A stretch of 64,000 bases of DNA from CAVPWP01 sp963709395 (GCA_963709395.1 CAVPWP010000006.1:62001-126000); one strand, 5' to 3'. Numbered from the stretch's first letter, positions 1 to 8,157 are shown. Notes: generated by a model from the letters alone, not told the origin. Translations and numbers: made by a program.

Positions 1-191
1 TTCTGGCCGAAGCCGGACTCATCAGTCAGGACAAGCGAGGGCGGGTGAAGTGGTGCCGGCTCGAACCCGACGCGCTGCGTGGCGCCAGCGTCTGGATGCA
101 GGGGTTCGGCCAGTTCGAGCCCGTCAACCTCGATGCCTTCGAGCGCTTTCTGGCGGCTGAACTGGGCGATGGAAGTTTCCCGCCCGACTGA
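1..191 (+). CDS. ArsR-family transcriptional regulator (C-terminal fragment)
   Basis: Only the last 62 codons are in the window; the reading frame enters at base 3 and stops at TGA 189-191. The visible part reads LAEAGLISQDKRGR followed by VKWCRLEPDAL. This matches the end of a winged-helix domain (recognition helix and beta wing, with the usual W-C-R-L after the wing) in small ArsR/SmtB-type repressors. The tail ends ..AFERFLAAELGD, like the C-terminal helix of family members related to metal or SRPBCC-linked ArsR proteins. The effector and target cannot be judged from the fragment. In many genomes such regulators sit beside an AHSA1/SRPBCC gene, which would lie outside the window. Confidence 0.6.
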   Translation, partial: LAEAGLISQDKRGRVKWCRLEPDALRGASVWMQGFGQFEPVNLDAFERFLAAELGDGSFPPD

Positions 192-224
192 CGCCGGGCG
201 GGACAGGGACCGCAACGCGGGCCC

Positions 225-845
225 TCAGAAGCGGTAGGCGGCCTTTACCTGGATCGTGTTCACGTCGACGTCGCCGCCTGACGAACCGATCCCGTCGAAG
301 GACTGGTACATGTACTCGCCACCGACGGACCAGTTGTCGCCGATCCGCCAGTCATAGCCGAGGCCAAGCACGTAATTGCTCGTGCTGCCATCGAAGAAGT
401 CGCCGATGCCGTCCATGCTGGCATAGGCAAGACCGGCGCTGCCATAAAGCAGCCCGTTGCCGACCTCGTAGCCCGCGATCAGCTTGAGACGGGCGATCTC
501 TTCGAACGATGCGGTGTCGCCGGTGTCCGGATCGGTAATCGTCATGTCGGCGAAGTCGTACTGGACTTCGGGGCCGAGATACCAGCCGTTGCCGAGGCTC
601 CACAAATAGCCCGCAGTGAAACCGCCGATGACGCTGCTGTCGTCGAAGGTGTCGAGATCGAGCTCGAAGTCGCCGTTGGCATAGCCGATCTGGCCACCGA
701 CATAGAAACCTTCCCAGAACGGCGCGGGCGCTGCTGCGGGCTCCACGACGACAACGGGGTCGGCGGGAGCGGGGGCGGGGCCTGCCGCATGTGCCGCACC
801 TGCGGAGGCGAGGGCGAGGATGGCGATTGGAAGTGTTCTGAACAT
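225..845 (-). CDS. Outer-membrane beta-barrel protein (Omp25/OmpA-barrel type)
   Basis: 206 aa. The first 21 residues (MFRTLPIAILALASAGAAHA) form a clear Sec signal peptide with an A-H-A cleavage site. A short Pro/Ala-rich linker follows, then FWEGFYVGGQIGYANGDFEL, a typical first strand of the eight-stranded porin-like barrels of alphaproteobacteria. The protein ends in an aromatic residue (..VKAAYRF), the signal recognised by the BAM machinery. Alternating hydrophobic strands with G-Y-x-W and YxF repeats run throughout. A GGAGG ribosome site lies just before the ATG. Such proteins are abundant envelope components with structural or adhesion roles; no transport substrate can be inferred. It is a single gene, convergent with the ArsR-type gene to its left. 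Confidence 0.85.
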   Translation of the reverse strand: MFRTLPIAILALASAGAAHAAGPAPAPADPVVVVEPAAAPAPFWEGFYVGGQIGYANGDFELDLDTFDDSSVIGGFTAGYLWSLGNGWYLGPEVQYDFADMTITDPDTGDTASFEEIARLKLIAGYEVGNGLLYGSAGLAYASMDGIGDFFDGSTSNYVLGLGYDWRIGDNWSVGGEYMYQSFDGIGSSGGDVDVNTIQVKAAYRF

Positions 846-1100
846 TGCTGTCCTCCAGTCAAAATGAAAGTCGACCGCTCACTTTCGCGAAGAAGGTACG
901 GCCAAGACGATCGTGAGTTCTGCATGTCCGTGTTCGGTGCGCATTGATCTATGTTAGCGAGAGCAGAATTGAGGCTTGTTCACGCGTTTCTGAGCGGGAT
1001 CTTGCCGAGACCTCGCCCCGGTCGACCGATACGCCCGCTCTCCCGCAACCGGTCTTGCGGCATCGCGACGTCCCGTCACAAAACCTTCACATGGCAAGGC

Positions 1101-1119
1101 GCGGGAGTTACATTCCCGC
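1101..1119. repeat. Hairpin directly before the kinase-like start codon
   Basis: GCGGGA (1101-1106) and TCCCGC (1114-1119) are perfect inverted copies separated by GTTACAT. The right arm ends one base before the ATG at 1121 and the left arm holds the only plausible Shine-Dalgarno stretch (GGGAG). A folded RNA would hide the ribosome site. The element could equally be an operator. Confidence 0.35.
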
Positions 1120-1120
1120 A

Positions 1121-1849
1121 ATGAACGTTGCCCAGCACCCCGACATCCGGCTTCTTGACCGCGCAGCCGCCACCACCCGGCGGATCGAACGTCTTGCGCA
1201 CCAAGGCCAATTCGTCTGGGTCAAGCGCGAGGAACAGCTGTCGCTGCGCATGCGGCTCCAGAAGGGTCCCGGCGCATCGGCCTTCGAACGCGAGCGCCAG
1301 GCCCTGCATCGCCTGATGGATCTTGACGTGCCGGCCCCGCCCATCCTTGCCGAGGGGCCGGATTTCTTCGTTATCCCCGACAGCGGCATTCCGCTTCAGG
1401 AGATGGTGCGAAAGGACCTCGGCGCGGACGGCGAGCGCAGCACCGCCTTCGCCGAGGCCGCGCGGGCGCTGGCGGGGCTCCACGCACTGGGCGTGTCGCA
1501 CGGGCATCCCCGCCTCAAGGACATCTGCTGGAAGGACGGGCGGATCACCTTCATCGACTTCGAACGGTTCAGCGACAAGCTGAACACTCCGTCCGGCCAC
1601 GCCCGCGACGTCGCCACCTTCGTCTTCAGCGCCATCGCCGAAGCCGGACGCGCGACGCCCGAGCTTGACCGCGCCCGCGAGGCCTATCGCGCCGCGGACC
1701 CCGGCCGCATCTGGGAAGGGGCGCAGGATCTTGTGCGCCGTCTTCGGTTCATGGACTGGCTGACCTGGCCGCTGCAACACCGTCGCGAGGGCAAGGCGCG
1801 CGAGTTCAAGGCGATCCCCCTGACCCTGCGCTATTTCGAAATGTCGTGA
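1121..1849 (+). CDS. Kinase-like protein (LPS/APH kinase fold, RIO-like core)
   Basis: 242 aa from the chosen ATG; an in-frame ATG at 1091 would add ten residues but has no ribosome site. The sequence has the layout of a small protein-kinase-like phosphotransferase: a nucleotide-binding beta region with a conserved Lys (FVWVKREEQ near residue 32), a Glu about 40 residues later (FERERQALHRL), a catalytic-loop-like HGHPRLKDICW near residue 128, and a metal-binding FIDFE near residue 144. It most resembles the Kdo/LPS-core kinase and InaA-type proteins of alphaproteobacteria. In the loop, Asp/Asn positions of classical kinases are replaced (HGHPRLKD), so activity and substrate are uncertain. It stands alone and converges on the LysR gene. 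Confidence 0.6.
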   Translation: MNVAQHPDIRLLDRAAATTRRIERLAHQGQFVWVKREEQLSLRMRLQKGPGASAFERERQALHRLMDLDVPAPPILAEGPDFFVIPDSGIPLQEMVRKDLGADGERSTAFAEAARALAGLHALGVSHGHPRLKDICWKDGRITFIDFERFSDKLNTPSGHARDVATFVFSAIAEAGRATPELDRAREAYRAADPGRIWEGAQDLVRRLRFMDWLTWPLQHRREGKAREFKAIPLTLRYFEMS

Positions 1850-1869
1850 CGCCCGAAGGCATCGACGCC

Positions 1870-2760
1870 TCAGACGCCGATGTCCCAGTCCCCGGCCGCT
1901 TCCTTCAGATGCCGGAGATAGCTTTGCACCTTCGTCGTCCTGTGCAGATCGACGTGGGTTACAAGCCAAAGCGGCGCGACCCATTCGTCGCGCGGCGCAA
2001 TGACCTGCGTCAGCCCTTCGAAGCGCCGCGCCTCCCATGTCGACAGGAACCCGATACCGGCCCCGGAAAGCACCGCGTCGCGAAGCGCGTCGGTTGCGGA
2101 GGCGCGATAGACGATCGACCTCGCCGGCACATGGGACCGAAGCCAGGCGTCGAACGGCGCACGCGAGGTGTCGTTGTCCTGCGCGACGAATTCGTGCCCG
2201 TCGAAATCCGCGTCGCTCTTCGGACAGCCCTTGCGTCGGACGTAGTCCGCACTGGCGTAAAGCGCCATCGTGATGCGGCCGAAGGGCTGCACGACGTTGT
2301 CGGGCTGTTCGGGGGGCGACCCGGCGCGGATCGCCACATGGGCCTCGCCATATTCCAGGCGGAAGACGCGGTCGCCGGTGAGATAGCGCACGCGCAATCC
2401 CGGATGCGCCTGCTGAAATGACACCAGCGTCGGCGTGATCAGCGGCGAGACGCTCGACAGCGAGGTGACGACAAGGTCGCCCGTCACACTGTCTCCCTGC
2501 CCGCGCACCCGGCTGACAAGCTGCGCAAACTGGTCTTCGGTCGCCTGCGCCACCTGAAGAAGGTCCATCCCCGCTTCGGTCGCGGTGTATCCGCGCGCGT
2601 GGCGCTGGAAAAGCTTCACGCCCAGTTGCGCCTCGAGCGCGTCGATATGGCGGATCACCGTGGCATGGTGGACGCCCAGCACCTCGGCCGCACCGCTGAC
2701 CGTGCCTTGCCGGGCCACATGATACGCCGTGCGGATTTCATCCCAGGTGCTGATCGACAT
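1870..2760 (-). CDS. LysR-family transcriptional regulator
   Basis: 296 aa from the ATG at 2760, which is preceded by an AAAGG ribosome site; a longer reading frame upstream is not used. The N-terminal winged helix-turn-helix covers about residues 5-62 (TVSGAAEVLGVHHATVIRHI, then LEAQLGVKLFQRHARGYTAT). The rest is the two-lobed periplasmic-binding-like effector domain (SLSSVSPLITPTLVSFQQAH, GAGIGFLSTWEARRF). This is the normal length and layout for the family. LysR regulators usually act on a divergent neighbour; here the divergent direction faces the C-terminus of a glycosyltransferase gene, so no target is apparent. The coinducer is unknown. Confidence 0.9.
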   Translation of the reverse strand: MSISTWDEIRTAYHVARQGTVSGAAEVLGVHHATVIRHIDALEAQLGVKLFQRHARGYTATEAGMDLLQVAQATEDQFAQLVSRVRGQGDSVTGDLVVTSLSSVSPLITPTLVSFQQAHPGLRVRYLTGDRVFRLEYGEAHVAIRAGSPPEQPDNVVQPFGRITMALYASADYVRRKGCPKSDADFDGHEFVAQDNDTSRAPFDAWLRSHVPARSIVYRASATDALRDAVLSGAGIGFLSTWEARRFEGLTQVIAPRDEWVAPLWLVTHVDLHRTTKVQSYLRHLKEAAGDWDIGV

Positions 2761-2885
2761 CGCGGACCGCCTTTCCATCGCGTGTCCGATGTCTGCGGTG
2801 CCGCAGGGCGCGATGCAAGGGTCAGCAGCGGGCCACGCCTTCACATTTTCGCACATCGCATTCGGAATTGGCGCGAGCCTCTGCG

Positions 2886-3710
2886 CTAGCGCGCGGCGGC
2901 AACCCGGACTTGTGGAGCCTCCGACCCATCCGCCCCGAGCATCGCCAGAAGCCGTTCCGCGTCCTGCCGCTCGGCACCATCTACACCGAGCGCCGCCCAT
3001 TCCGCAGCCAGCGCGGCGCGTTCGAGCGCGACGACGTCGGCCAGAGTGCGCACCCGCGGCACCCCGATCCGGCGCAGATGGTCGAGAAACCGGTGCGAAT
3101 GCAGGATCGTGGGGCGCGCATCCAGCGGCTCCCAGGCATCCAGAAGGGTGACGCGGCGCAGGTTGAATTCGGTCGGCAGGACGTAGAAGCGCAGATCCGA
3201 CGACCACAGCAGGTCCTTCAGCGATACCTGGTCGCGCGCCCGCCCGGCCTCGCGATACCGACGTTCCCACAGGGCGAAGAAGTCGGCCATCGCGTCAGAG
3301 CGACGGTAGAGCACGACCCCGGAATTGAGCTGCGGAAAGGCATAGGGCGTCCGTTCCCGGTGGCCTTCCTGGACAAGGTCCGATCCCCGGCGCATGTCAT
3401 GGGCCAGCGCCAGTTCGAACCGATCCAGAATGTCGAAGAGATCGCCGAAGGACGCCAGGATCAGCGTGTCGCAGTCCAGATAGAGCGTCCGCTCGAACCG
3501 CGACAGCGGCATGCAGTCGATCTTGGCGCGGGGGTGGATGCGCGGCACGGTGTGGACGGCATCGAAGATCTCGAGTCCCGGCGCCTCGGGCCTGTCGGTG
3601 AAGAGGTCGACCGGAAGGTCCGGATTGAACCGCTTGAGCGTGACCGCCGAGGTGCGCGCCAGGTCAAGATAGTCCGGCCCGGTGGCCACATAGATCACGC
3701 CGTCTCTCAT
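2886..3710 (-). CDS. Glycosyltransferase (GT-A fold, GT8-like)
   Basis: 274 aa from the ATG at 3710, chosen because GGAACGAAAG precedes it; another ATG at 3728 would add six residues. The protein opens with GVIYVATGPDYLDLA, a Rossmann-like donor-binding strand, then carries LYLDCDTLI near residue 76, a D-x-D type metal/nucleotide-sugar site, and ends with an LHSHRFLDHL segment where GT8-like enzymes place a metal-binding His. Cytosolic with no membrane segment. Likely transfers a sugar from a nucleotide sugar to a surface polysaccharide or lipid; donor and acceptor are not predictable. Transcribed away from ffh. Confidence 0.75.
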   Translation of the reverse strand: MRDGVIYVATGPDYLDLARTSAVTLKRFNPDLPVDLFTDRPEAPGLEIFDAVHTVPRIHPRAKIDCMPLSRFERTLYLDCDTLILASFGDLFDILDRFELALAHDMRRGSDLVQEGHRERTPYAFPQLNSGVVLYRRSDAMADFFALWERRYREAGRARDQVSLKDLLWSSDLRFYVLPTEFNLRRVTLLDAWEPLDARPTILHSHRFLDHLRRIGVPRVRTLADVVALERAALAAEWAALGVDGAERQDAERLLAMLGADGSEAPQVRVAAAR

Positions 3711-3831
3711 CGCTTTCGTTCCGGTCATGGCCGCCGATGCGCATAGTCTAGCGCCCGGGGACAGTCCGGCAATGCGCAATGCGCCCCAGTCTTGACTCCG
3801 CGCCGCCCTGCGCCTATCCCGCGCCGGTCAG

Positions 3832-3906
3832 CCGGAAGCGTTCAGTCTTCCGGTCCCCGTCTCTACGGGGATCGCCCCCCACCAGCGAGTTTCGCCCGTG
3901 GGGGCG
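3832..3906 (+). other. Two hairpins in the ffh upstream region
   Basis: CCGGAAG (3832-3838) pairs with CTTCCGG (3847-3853). A second stem is formed by the C-rich stretch starting at 3872 and GTGGGGGCG at 3898-3906, around a loop of about 15 bases. Both lie between the divergent glycosyltransferase and ffh, upstream of the proposed ffh promoter, so they are more likely a DNA or upstream-terminator element than part of the ffh message. Confidence 0.3.
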
Positions 3907-3907
3907 T

Positions 3908-3936
3908 TTGGGCATTGGGCGGCCCCTTCCTATGTC
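3908..3936 (+). promoter_or_regulatory. Candidate sigma-70 promoter of the ffh operon
   Basis: TTGGGC (3908-3913), 17 bases, TATGTC (3931-3936), ending 38 bases before the ffh start codon. Matched by eye only. Confidence 0.4.
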
Positions 3937-3974
3937 GGGGTCTGAATGGCAACCGCGGAAGGAGCGCGCGAGAT

Positions 3975-5465
3975 ATGTTCGAGAACCTGTCAGAACGCCT
4001 TTCCGGTGTCTTCGACCGGCTGACCAAGCAGGGCGCGCTGTCCGAGGACGACGTCAAGACCGCGCTGCGCGAGGTGCGGGTCGCCCTTCTGGAAGCCGAC
4101 GTGTCGCTGCCGGTGGCCCGCGATTTCGTGACCGCGGTGCAGGAAAAGGCCACCGGGCAGGCGGTGACCAAGTCGGTCACGCCGGGCCAGCAGGTCGTCA
4201 AGATCGTCCATGACGAGCTTGTGCATGTCCTGGCCGGCGACGACGAGGATCCCGGCGACCTCAAGGTCGACAACCCGCCCGCGCCGATCCTGATGGTCGG
4301 CCTTCAGGGCGGCGGCAAGACGACGACCACCGCGAAGCTGGCCAAGCGCCTGAAGGAAAAGAACGGCAAGCGCGTGCTCATGGCCTCGCTCGACGTGAAC
4401 CGCCCCGCGGCGATGGAGCAGCTTCAGATCCTCGGCACGCAGATCGGCGTGGACACCCTCCCGATCGTGAAGGGCGAGACGCCGGTGCAGATCGCCAAAC
4501 GGGCGAAACAGCAGGCGACGCTGGGCGGCTACGACGTCTTCATGCTCGACACCGCCGGGCGCCTGTCGATCGACGAGACCCTGATGGCCGAGGTCGAGGC
4601 GGTGCGCGACATCGCCCACCCGCGCGAGACGCTTCTCGTCGTCGACGGCCTGACCGGACAGGACGCCGTCAACACGGCGCAGAACTTCGACGACCGCATC
4701 GGCATCTCGGGCGTGATCCTGACGCGGATGGACGGCGACGGGCGCGGCGGGGCCGCGCTGTCGATGCGCGCCGTCACCGGCAAGCCGATCAAGTTCGTCG
4801 GCCTGGGCGAGAAGATGGACGCGCTCGAGGAATTCCGGCCCCAGCAGATCGCGGGCCGTATCCTTGGCATGGGCGACATCGTGGCGCTTGTCGAAAAGGC
4901 GCAGGAAACGATCGAGGCCGCCGAAGCCGAGCGCATGATGAAGCGGTTCCAGAAGGGTCAGTTCAACATGAACGACCTCAAGGGCCAGCTTGAGCAGATG
5001 ATGAAGATGGGCGGCATGGAAGGCATCATGGGAATGATGCCGGGCATGTCGAAGTACAAGGGCCAGATGGACGCCGCGGGCCTCGACGACAAGGTCCTGC
5101 GCCGCCAGATCGCCCTGATCAACTCGATGACGAAGAAGGAACGCGCCAATCCGCAGATCCTTCAGGCCAGCCGGAAAAAGCGGATCGCCGGCGGCGCGGG
5201 CCTCGAGGTCAGCGAACTCAACAAGCTTCTGAAGATGCACCGCCAGATGGCGGACGCCATGAAGAAGATGGGGAAAATGGGCAAGAAGGGCATGATGCGC
5301 AACCTCGGCGGCCTGTTCGGCGCCAAGGGCGGCATGCCGTCGGAGGCCGAGATCGAAGCCGCGCGCAAGCAGGCCGGCGCCCTGCCCGCCGGGGGCGGCT
5401 TTCCCGGCCTGGGCGGCGGTGCGGCCCTGCCCCCCGGCCTCTCGGGCTTCGGGAAGAAGAAATGA
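3975..5465 (+). CDS. ffh: Signal recognition particle protein Ffh
   Basis: 496 aa from the ATG at 3975, which is preceded by GGAAGGAG; an upstream in-frame extension is not part of the protein. Ffh binds 4.5S RNA and signal sequences of nascent membrane proteins and delivers them to FtsY by a shared GTPase cycle. The NG domain shows G1 GLQGGGKTTTT near residue 109, G3 DTAGRL near 191 and G4 TRMDGDG near 249 (T-R-M-D in place of the common T-K-L/M-D). From about residue 320 the M domain is methionine-rich (GGMEGIMGMMPGMSKYKGQM) and ends in a Gly/Pro tail. First gene of a long cluster that continues with acetyltransferases, rpsP, rimM, trmD and rplS; the next start overlaps its stop codon (ATGA). 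Confidence 0.98.
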   Translation: MFENLSERLSGVFDRLTKQGALSEDDVKTALREVRVALLEADVSLPVARDFVTAVQEKATGQAVTKSVTPGQQVVKIVHDELVHVLAGDDEDPGDLKVDNPPAPILMVGLQGGGKTTTTAKLAKRLKEKNGKRVLMASLDVNRPAAMEQLQILGTQIGVDTLPIVKGETPVQIAKRAKQQATLGGYDVFMLDTAGRLSIDETLMAEVEAVRDIAHPRETLLVVDGLTGQDAVNTAQNFDDRIGISGVILTRMDGDGRGGAALSMRAVTGKPIKFVGLGEKMDALEEFRPQQIAGRILGMGDIVALVEKAQETIEAAEAERMMKRFQKGQFNMNDLKGQLEQMMKMGGMEGIMGMMPGMSKYKGQMDAAGLDDKVLRRQIALINSMTKKERANPQILQASRKKRIAGGAGLEVSELNKLLKMHRQMADAMKKMGKMGKKGMMRNLGGLFGAKGGMPSEAEIEAARKQAGALPAGGGFPGLGGGAALPPGLSGFGKKK

Positions 5466-5980
5466 CCCAGTCCTCCGCGATCCCGGTGATCGAGACCCTC
5501 CGTCTCAAGCTGCGCGGCCCCGTCGAAGCCGACCTGCCCGCGATGGTGGCCTTCGGCCTGTCGGACCGCATGGTCTACATTGGCGGCACGGTGACCGAGG
5601 AAGAGACGCGCGAAATCTTCGACGGTACTCTGAAGGGCTGGGCGGTCCGCGGCTACAGCCGGTGGAACATCGAACTTCGCGAAACCGGAGAGGTCATCGG
5701 GCGCTGTGGCATCAACCATCCCTTCGACTACCCCGACCCCGAAATCGGCTGGGTCCTGTTCGAAGGCTTCGAAGGGCAGGGCTATGCCTTTGAGGCGGCC
5801 GTTGCCGCCCTCGCCTATGGGCGGTCCACGCTGAATCTCAAGGGGATCGTATCGTTGATCCACCCCGAGAACATCCGCTCGAAACGCCTGGCCACACGGC
5901 TCGGCGGGCGGTTCGGCAAGATGGGCGAGATCGTGGGCCACACCGTGGAAGTCTGGTACTATCCGGACGCCGCCGCATGA
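5462..5980 (+). CDS. GNAT-family N-acetyltransferase (RimJ/RimL type)
   Basis: 172 aa. The start codon overlaps the ffh stop (ATGA), indicating translational coupling. It begins with the RimJ/RimL signature IETLRLKLRGP and has the acetyl-CoA-binding turn region GWVLFEGFEGQGYAFEAA near residue 98, followed by the conserved HPENIRSKRLATRLGG helix. Length and layout fit Acetyltransf_3 proteins that acetylate N-terminal or side-chain amino groups. Its place between ffh and a second GNAT in a ribosome-maturation cluster suggests a ribosomal or translation-linked substrate, but that is inference. Paralogous with the next gene. Confidence 0.85.
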   Translation: MTQSSAIPVIETLRLKLRGPVEADLPAMVAFGLSDRMVYIGGTVTEEETREIFDGTLKGWAVRGYSRWNIELRETGEVIGRCGINHPFDYPDPEIGWVLFEGFEGQGYAFEAAVAALAYGRSTLNLKGIVSLIHPENIRSKRLATRLGGRFGKMGEIVGHTVEVWYYPDAAA

Positions 5981-6606
5981 CCATGCACGGCACCCATATC
6001 CCTGCCGGGCGCTACGTTGAACCGGAGAACGGCGCACCGATCCCCCGGATCGAAACCGAGCGGCTTGTCCTGCGGGCCCACCTGGCCGGGGATTTCGAAG
6101 CCTATGCCGATTTCTTCGCCTCGGACCGGGCCAGCTACATGGGCCGGCTGACACGCCGCGAGGCGTGGTATTCGTTCTGCTCGGACGTGGCGCAATGGGC
6201 GCTTTTCGGATTTGGCGCCTGGGGCCTTCAGGACCGCGCAACAGGCGCATTCGTGGGCCAGGTCGCGGTCATGCGGCCCGACCATTTCCCCGAAACAGAG
6301 CTTGGCTGGTTCCTGCTGCCCGCGGCGGAAGGCAAAGGCTTCGCCTTCGAGGCCGCGCGCGCCGCGCGGGACTGGGCCTTCGGGGCGCGCGGCCTTGAGA
6401 CGCTGGTCAGCTACATCGACCCGGCCAACGCCCGCTCGGTCGCGCTTGCCGAACGACTGGGCGCGGTGCGCGACGATTCCGCGAGGCGGCCCGAGGGCGA
6501 ATCCGAGGAAGAAACCTGGGTCTGGCGCCACCCGGCGCCCGCGGATCGTGCGATGACCCCCGGCCCCGCCCATTCCCGCACCGCCGAAAGGAGCGCCGAT
6601 GTCTGA
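5977..6606 (+). CDS. GNAT-family N-acetyltransferase (second copy)
   Basis: 209 aa, beginning in an ATGA overlap with the preceding acetyltransferase. The same family signatures appear in the same order: PRIETERLVLRAHLAGDFEA, GWFLLPAAEGKGFAFEAARAARDW for the CoA-binding loop, and SYIDPANARSVALAERLGA near the end. It differs by a longer N-terminus (about 20 residues before the IETERL block) and a Pro-rich C-terminal tail. The pair looks like an old tandem duplication. Substrate unknown. Its last eight bases overlap the chorismate mutase start. Confidence 0.85.
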   Translation: MTMHGTHIPAGRYVEPENGAPIPRIETERLVLRAHLAGDFEAYADFFASDRASYMGRLTRREAWYSFCSDVAQWALFGFGAWGLQDRATGAFVGQVAVMRPDHFPETELGWFLLPAAEGKGFAFEAARAARDWAFGARGLETLVSYIDPANARSVALAERLGAVRDDSARRPEGESEEETWVWRHPAPADRAMTPGPAHSRTAERSADV

Positions 6607-6901
6607 CGACGCCTCACGCGCGGCCGAGCTTCTGGCCGGCCACCGCGCCTCGATCGACCGGCTCGACGCGATCGTGGTCTACACCCTTGCCGAGCGTTTC
6701 AAGCACACGCAGGCCGTGGGGCGGCTGAAGGCCGAACACAACCTGCCGGCCAGCGACAAGGCGCGCGAGGCCCAGCAGATCGAACGGCTCGAATGGCTGG
6801 CCAAGGAGGCCGACCTCGACCCCGAATTCGCCAAGAAATTCCTGTCCTTCGTGATCCAGGAAGTGATCCAGCACCACAACCAGCACATCAACCAGACCTG
6901 A
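6599..6901 (+). CDS. Chorismate mutase, AroQ class
   Basis: 100 aa, all-helical AroQ-type enzyme that converts chorismate to prephenate on the way to Phe and Tyr. The first long helix carries RASIDRLDAIVVYTLAERF with the active-site Arg pair, followed by KHTQAVGRLKAEHNLP holding the Lys that contacts the substrate carboxylate, and ends FVIQEVIQHH, where the conserved Gln lies. Length is normal for the monofunctional intracellular form. It overlaps the preceding GNAT by eight bases and is followed 51 bases later by rpsP. This position between ffh and rpsP is unrelated in function to its neighbours. Confidence 0.92.
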   Translation: MSDDASRAAELLAGHRASIDRLDAIVVYTLAERFKHTQAVGRLKAEHNLPASDKAREAQQIERLEWLAKEADLDPEFAKKFLSFVIQEVIQHHNQHINQT

Positions 6902-6952
6902 CGGACGGCGGGGACACCCCGCCAGCCCGACGCCATTCAAAGGAGAAACGAC

Positions 6953-7435
6953 ATGGCAATGAAGATCCGACTGTCCCGCGGCGGCTCGAAGAAACGCCCG
7001 CATTACTCGATCGTCGCCGCCGACTCGCGGATGCCCCGCGACGGCCGCTTCATCGAGAAGCTGGGAACCTACAATCCGCTCCTGGCCAAGGACAGCGAGG
7101 ACCGCGTCAAGATGAACGTCGAGCGCGTTCAGTACTGGATCGACCAGGGCGCCCAGCCGACCGACCGCATCAGCCGGATGCTCGAAGCCGCCGGCGTCAC
7201 CGCCAAGAAAGAGCGCGCGAACCTCAAGAAGGGCGAGCCGGGCAAGAAAGCCAAGGCCCGCGCCGAAGAGAAGGCCGCGAAGGTCGCCGCTGCTGCCGAA
7301 GCCGCCGCTGCCCCCGTCGAGGAAGTTGCCGAGGAAGCTGTCGAGGAAGTGACGGCCACCGAGGACGCGGTGAGCGAAGAGGCCGCGACCGAGGAGTCGG
7401 CGCCCGAAGCGACGGAAGAAAAGGCGGCGGAGTGA
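6953..7435 (+). CDS. rpsP: 30S ribosomal protein S16
   Basis: 160 aa. The first 80 residues are classical S16 (MKIRLSRGGSKKRPHYSIV, then GRFIEKLGTYNPL and a DRISRMLEAAGV-type C-terminal helix). Beyond residue 95 comes an extra tail of Lys/Ala, then Glu/Ala-rich sequence (EEVAEEAVEEVTATEDAV), which roughly doubles the usual 80-90 aa length. Such acidic tails are common in S16 of Rhodobacterales and are expected to be disordered. An AAAGGAGAAACGAC ribosome site precedes the ATG. Part of the ffh-rpsP-rimM-trmD-rplS cluster. Confidence 0.97.
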   Translation: MAMKIRLSRGGSKKRPHYSIVAADSRMPRDGRFIEKLGTYNPLLAKDSEDRVKMNVERVQYWIDQGAQPTDRISRMLEAAGVTAKKERANLKKGEPGKKAKARAEEKAAKVAAAAEAAAAPVEEVAEEAVEEVTATEDAVSEEAATEESAPEATEEKAAE

Positions 7436-7462
7436 TCCGACGCCCCGCGATCTGACCTGGGC

Positions 7463-7639
7463 ATGCGGCTTTTCGGCGTTCCCGGACTTGGCACGATGCG
7501 CCGTCTCGTGACGGCCGCGCTTTGCGGCGCGGCCTTCTGGGGCGGCGCGGAAGTGCAGCGGGCGCTGATGGTCGACCGCTGCGTCGACGCGGGCGGAGCG
7601 GTGGATGCGCGCGGCCTCTGCCGGGGTCTGGCGCGTTGA
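7463..7639 (+). CDS. Small hypothetical protein between rpsP and rimM
   Basis: 58 aa from ATG 7463 to TGA 7637-7639. It begins MRLFGVPGLGTMRRLVTAAL and continues with a hydrophobic segment (CGAAFWGGAEVQRALMV), then a cysteine-containing tail with two Cys (DRCVDAGG, GLCRGLAR). It looks like a short membrane-anchored or exported protein with a positive N-terminus. Its TGA overlaps the TTG start of rimM (TTGA), so translation of rimM may depend on it. No family recognised. Support is the coding-like composition and the tight coupling; no function is proposed. Confidence 0.6.
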   Translation: MRLFGVPGLGTMRRLVTAALCGAAFWGGAEVQRALMVDRCVDAGGAVDARGLCRGLAR

Positions 7640-8157
7640 CGTCGGAAAAGGACCCGCGGGTCTGCGTCGGCGCAATCGCCGGCGCTTTCGGCGTTCGGGG
7701 CGAGGTGCGGCTGAAAAGCTTCTGCGCCGATCCCGCCGCCATCGCCGCCTACGCGCCCTTGACCGACGAGGCCGGCACCCGGACGTTCGAAGTGACGATC
7801 ACCGGGCAGATCAAGAACGGTCTCTCGGCCCGGCTTTCGGGAGTACGCACCAAGGAAGAGGCCGACGCCCTGCGCGGCGTGACCCTCTTCGCCCCCCGCG
7901 ACCGCCTGCCCGAGCCGGACGAGGACGAATACTACCACGCCGACCTGATCGGGCTGCGCGTCCTCGACACCGGCGGGACCGAGCTTGGCACCGTGCGGGC
8001 GGTGCTGAACCACGGAGCGTCGGATCTTCTCGAGGTCCACGGGCCGGGGCTGAAGGCGACGGTCCTGCTGCCCTTCACCCGTGCCGCCGTTCCGACGGTC
8101 GACATAGCCGGGGGGCGGATCGTGGCCGACCCGCCCGAGGGTCTGTTCGACGACTAG
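7636..8157 (+). CDS. rimM: Ribosome maturation factor RimM
   Basis: 173 aa if started at TTG 7636, which overlaps the TGA of the upstream small ORF; the in-frame sequence before that has no RimM character. RimM helps assemble the 30S head around S19. The N-terminal barrel begins RVCVGAIAGAFGVRGEVRL, the standard family opening, and the PRC-barrel half is seen from EYYHADLIGLRVLD near residue 97 through DLLEV and ending in ADPPEGLFDD. Length is typical. It follows rpsP by the small ORF only. It converges with wrbA; trmD resumes on the plus strand after wrbA. Confidence 0.95.
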   Translation: MTSEKDPRVCVGAIAGAFGVRGEVRLKSFCADPAAIAAYAPLTDEAGTRTFEVTITGQIKNGLSARLSGVRTKEEADALRGVTLFAPRDRLPEPDEDEYYHADLIGLRVLDTGGTELGTVRAVLNHGASDLLEVHGPGLKATVLLPFTRAAVPTVDIAGGRIVADPPEGLFDD

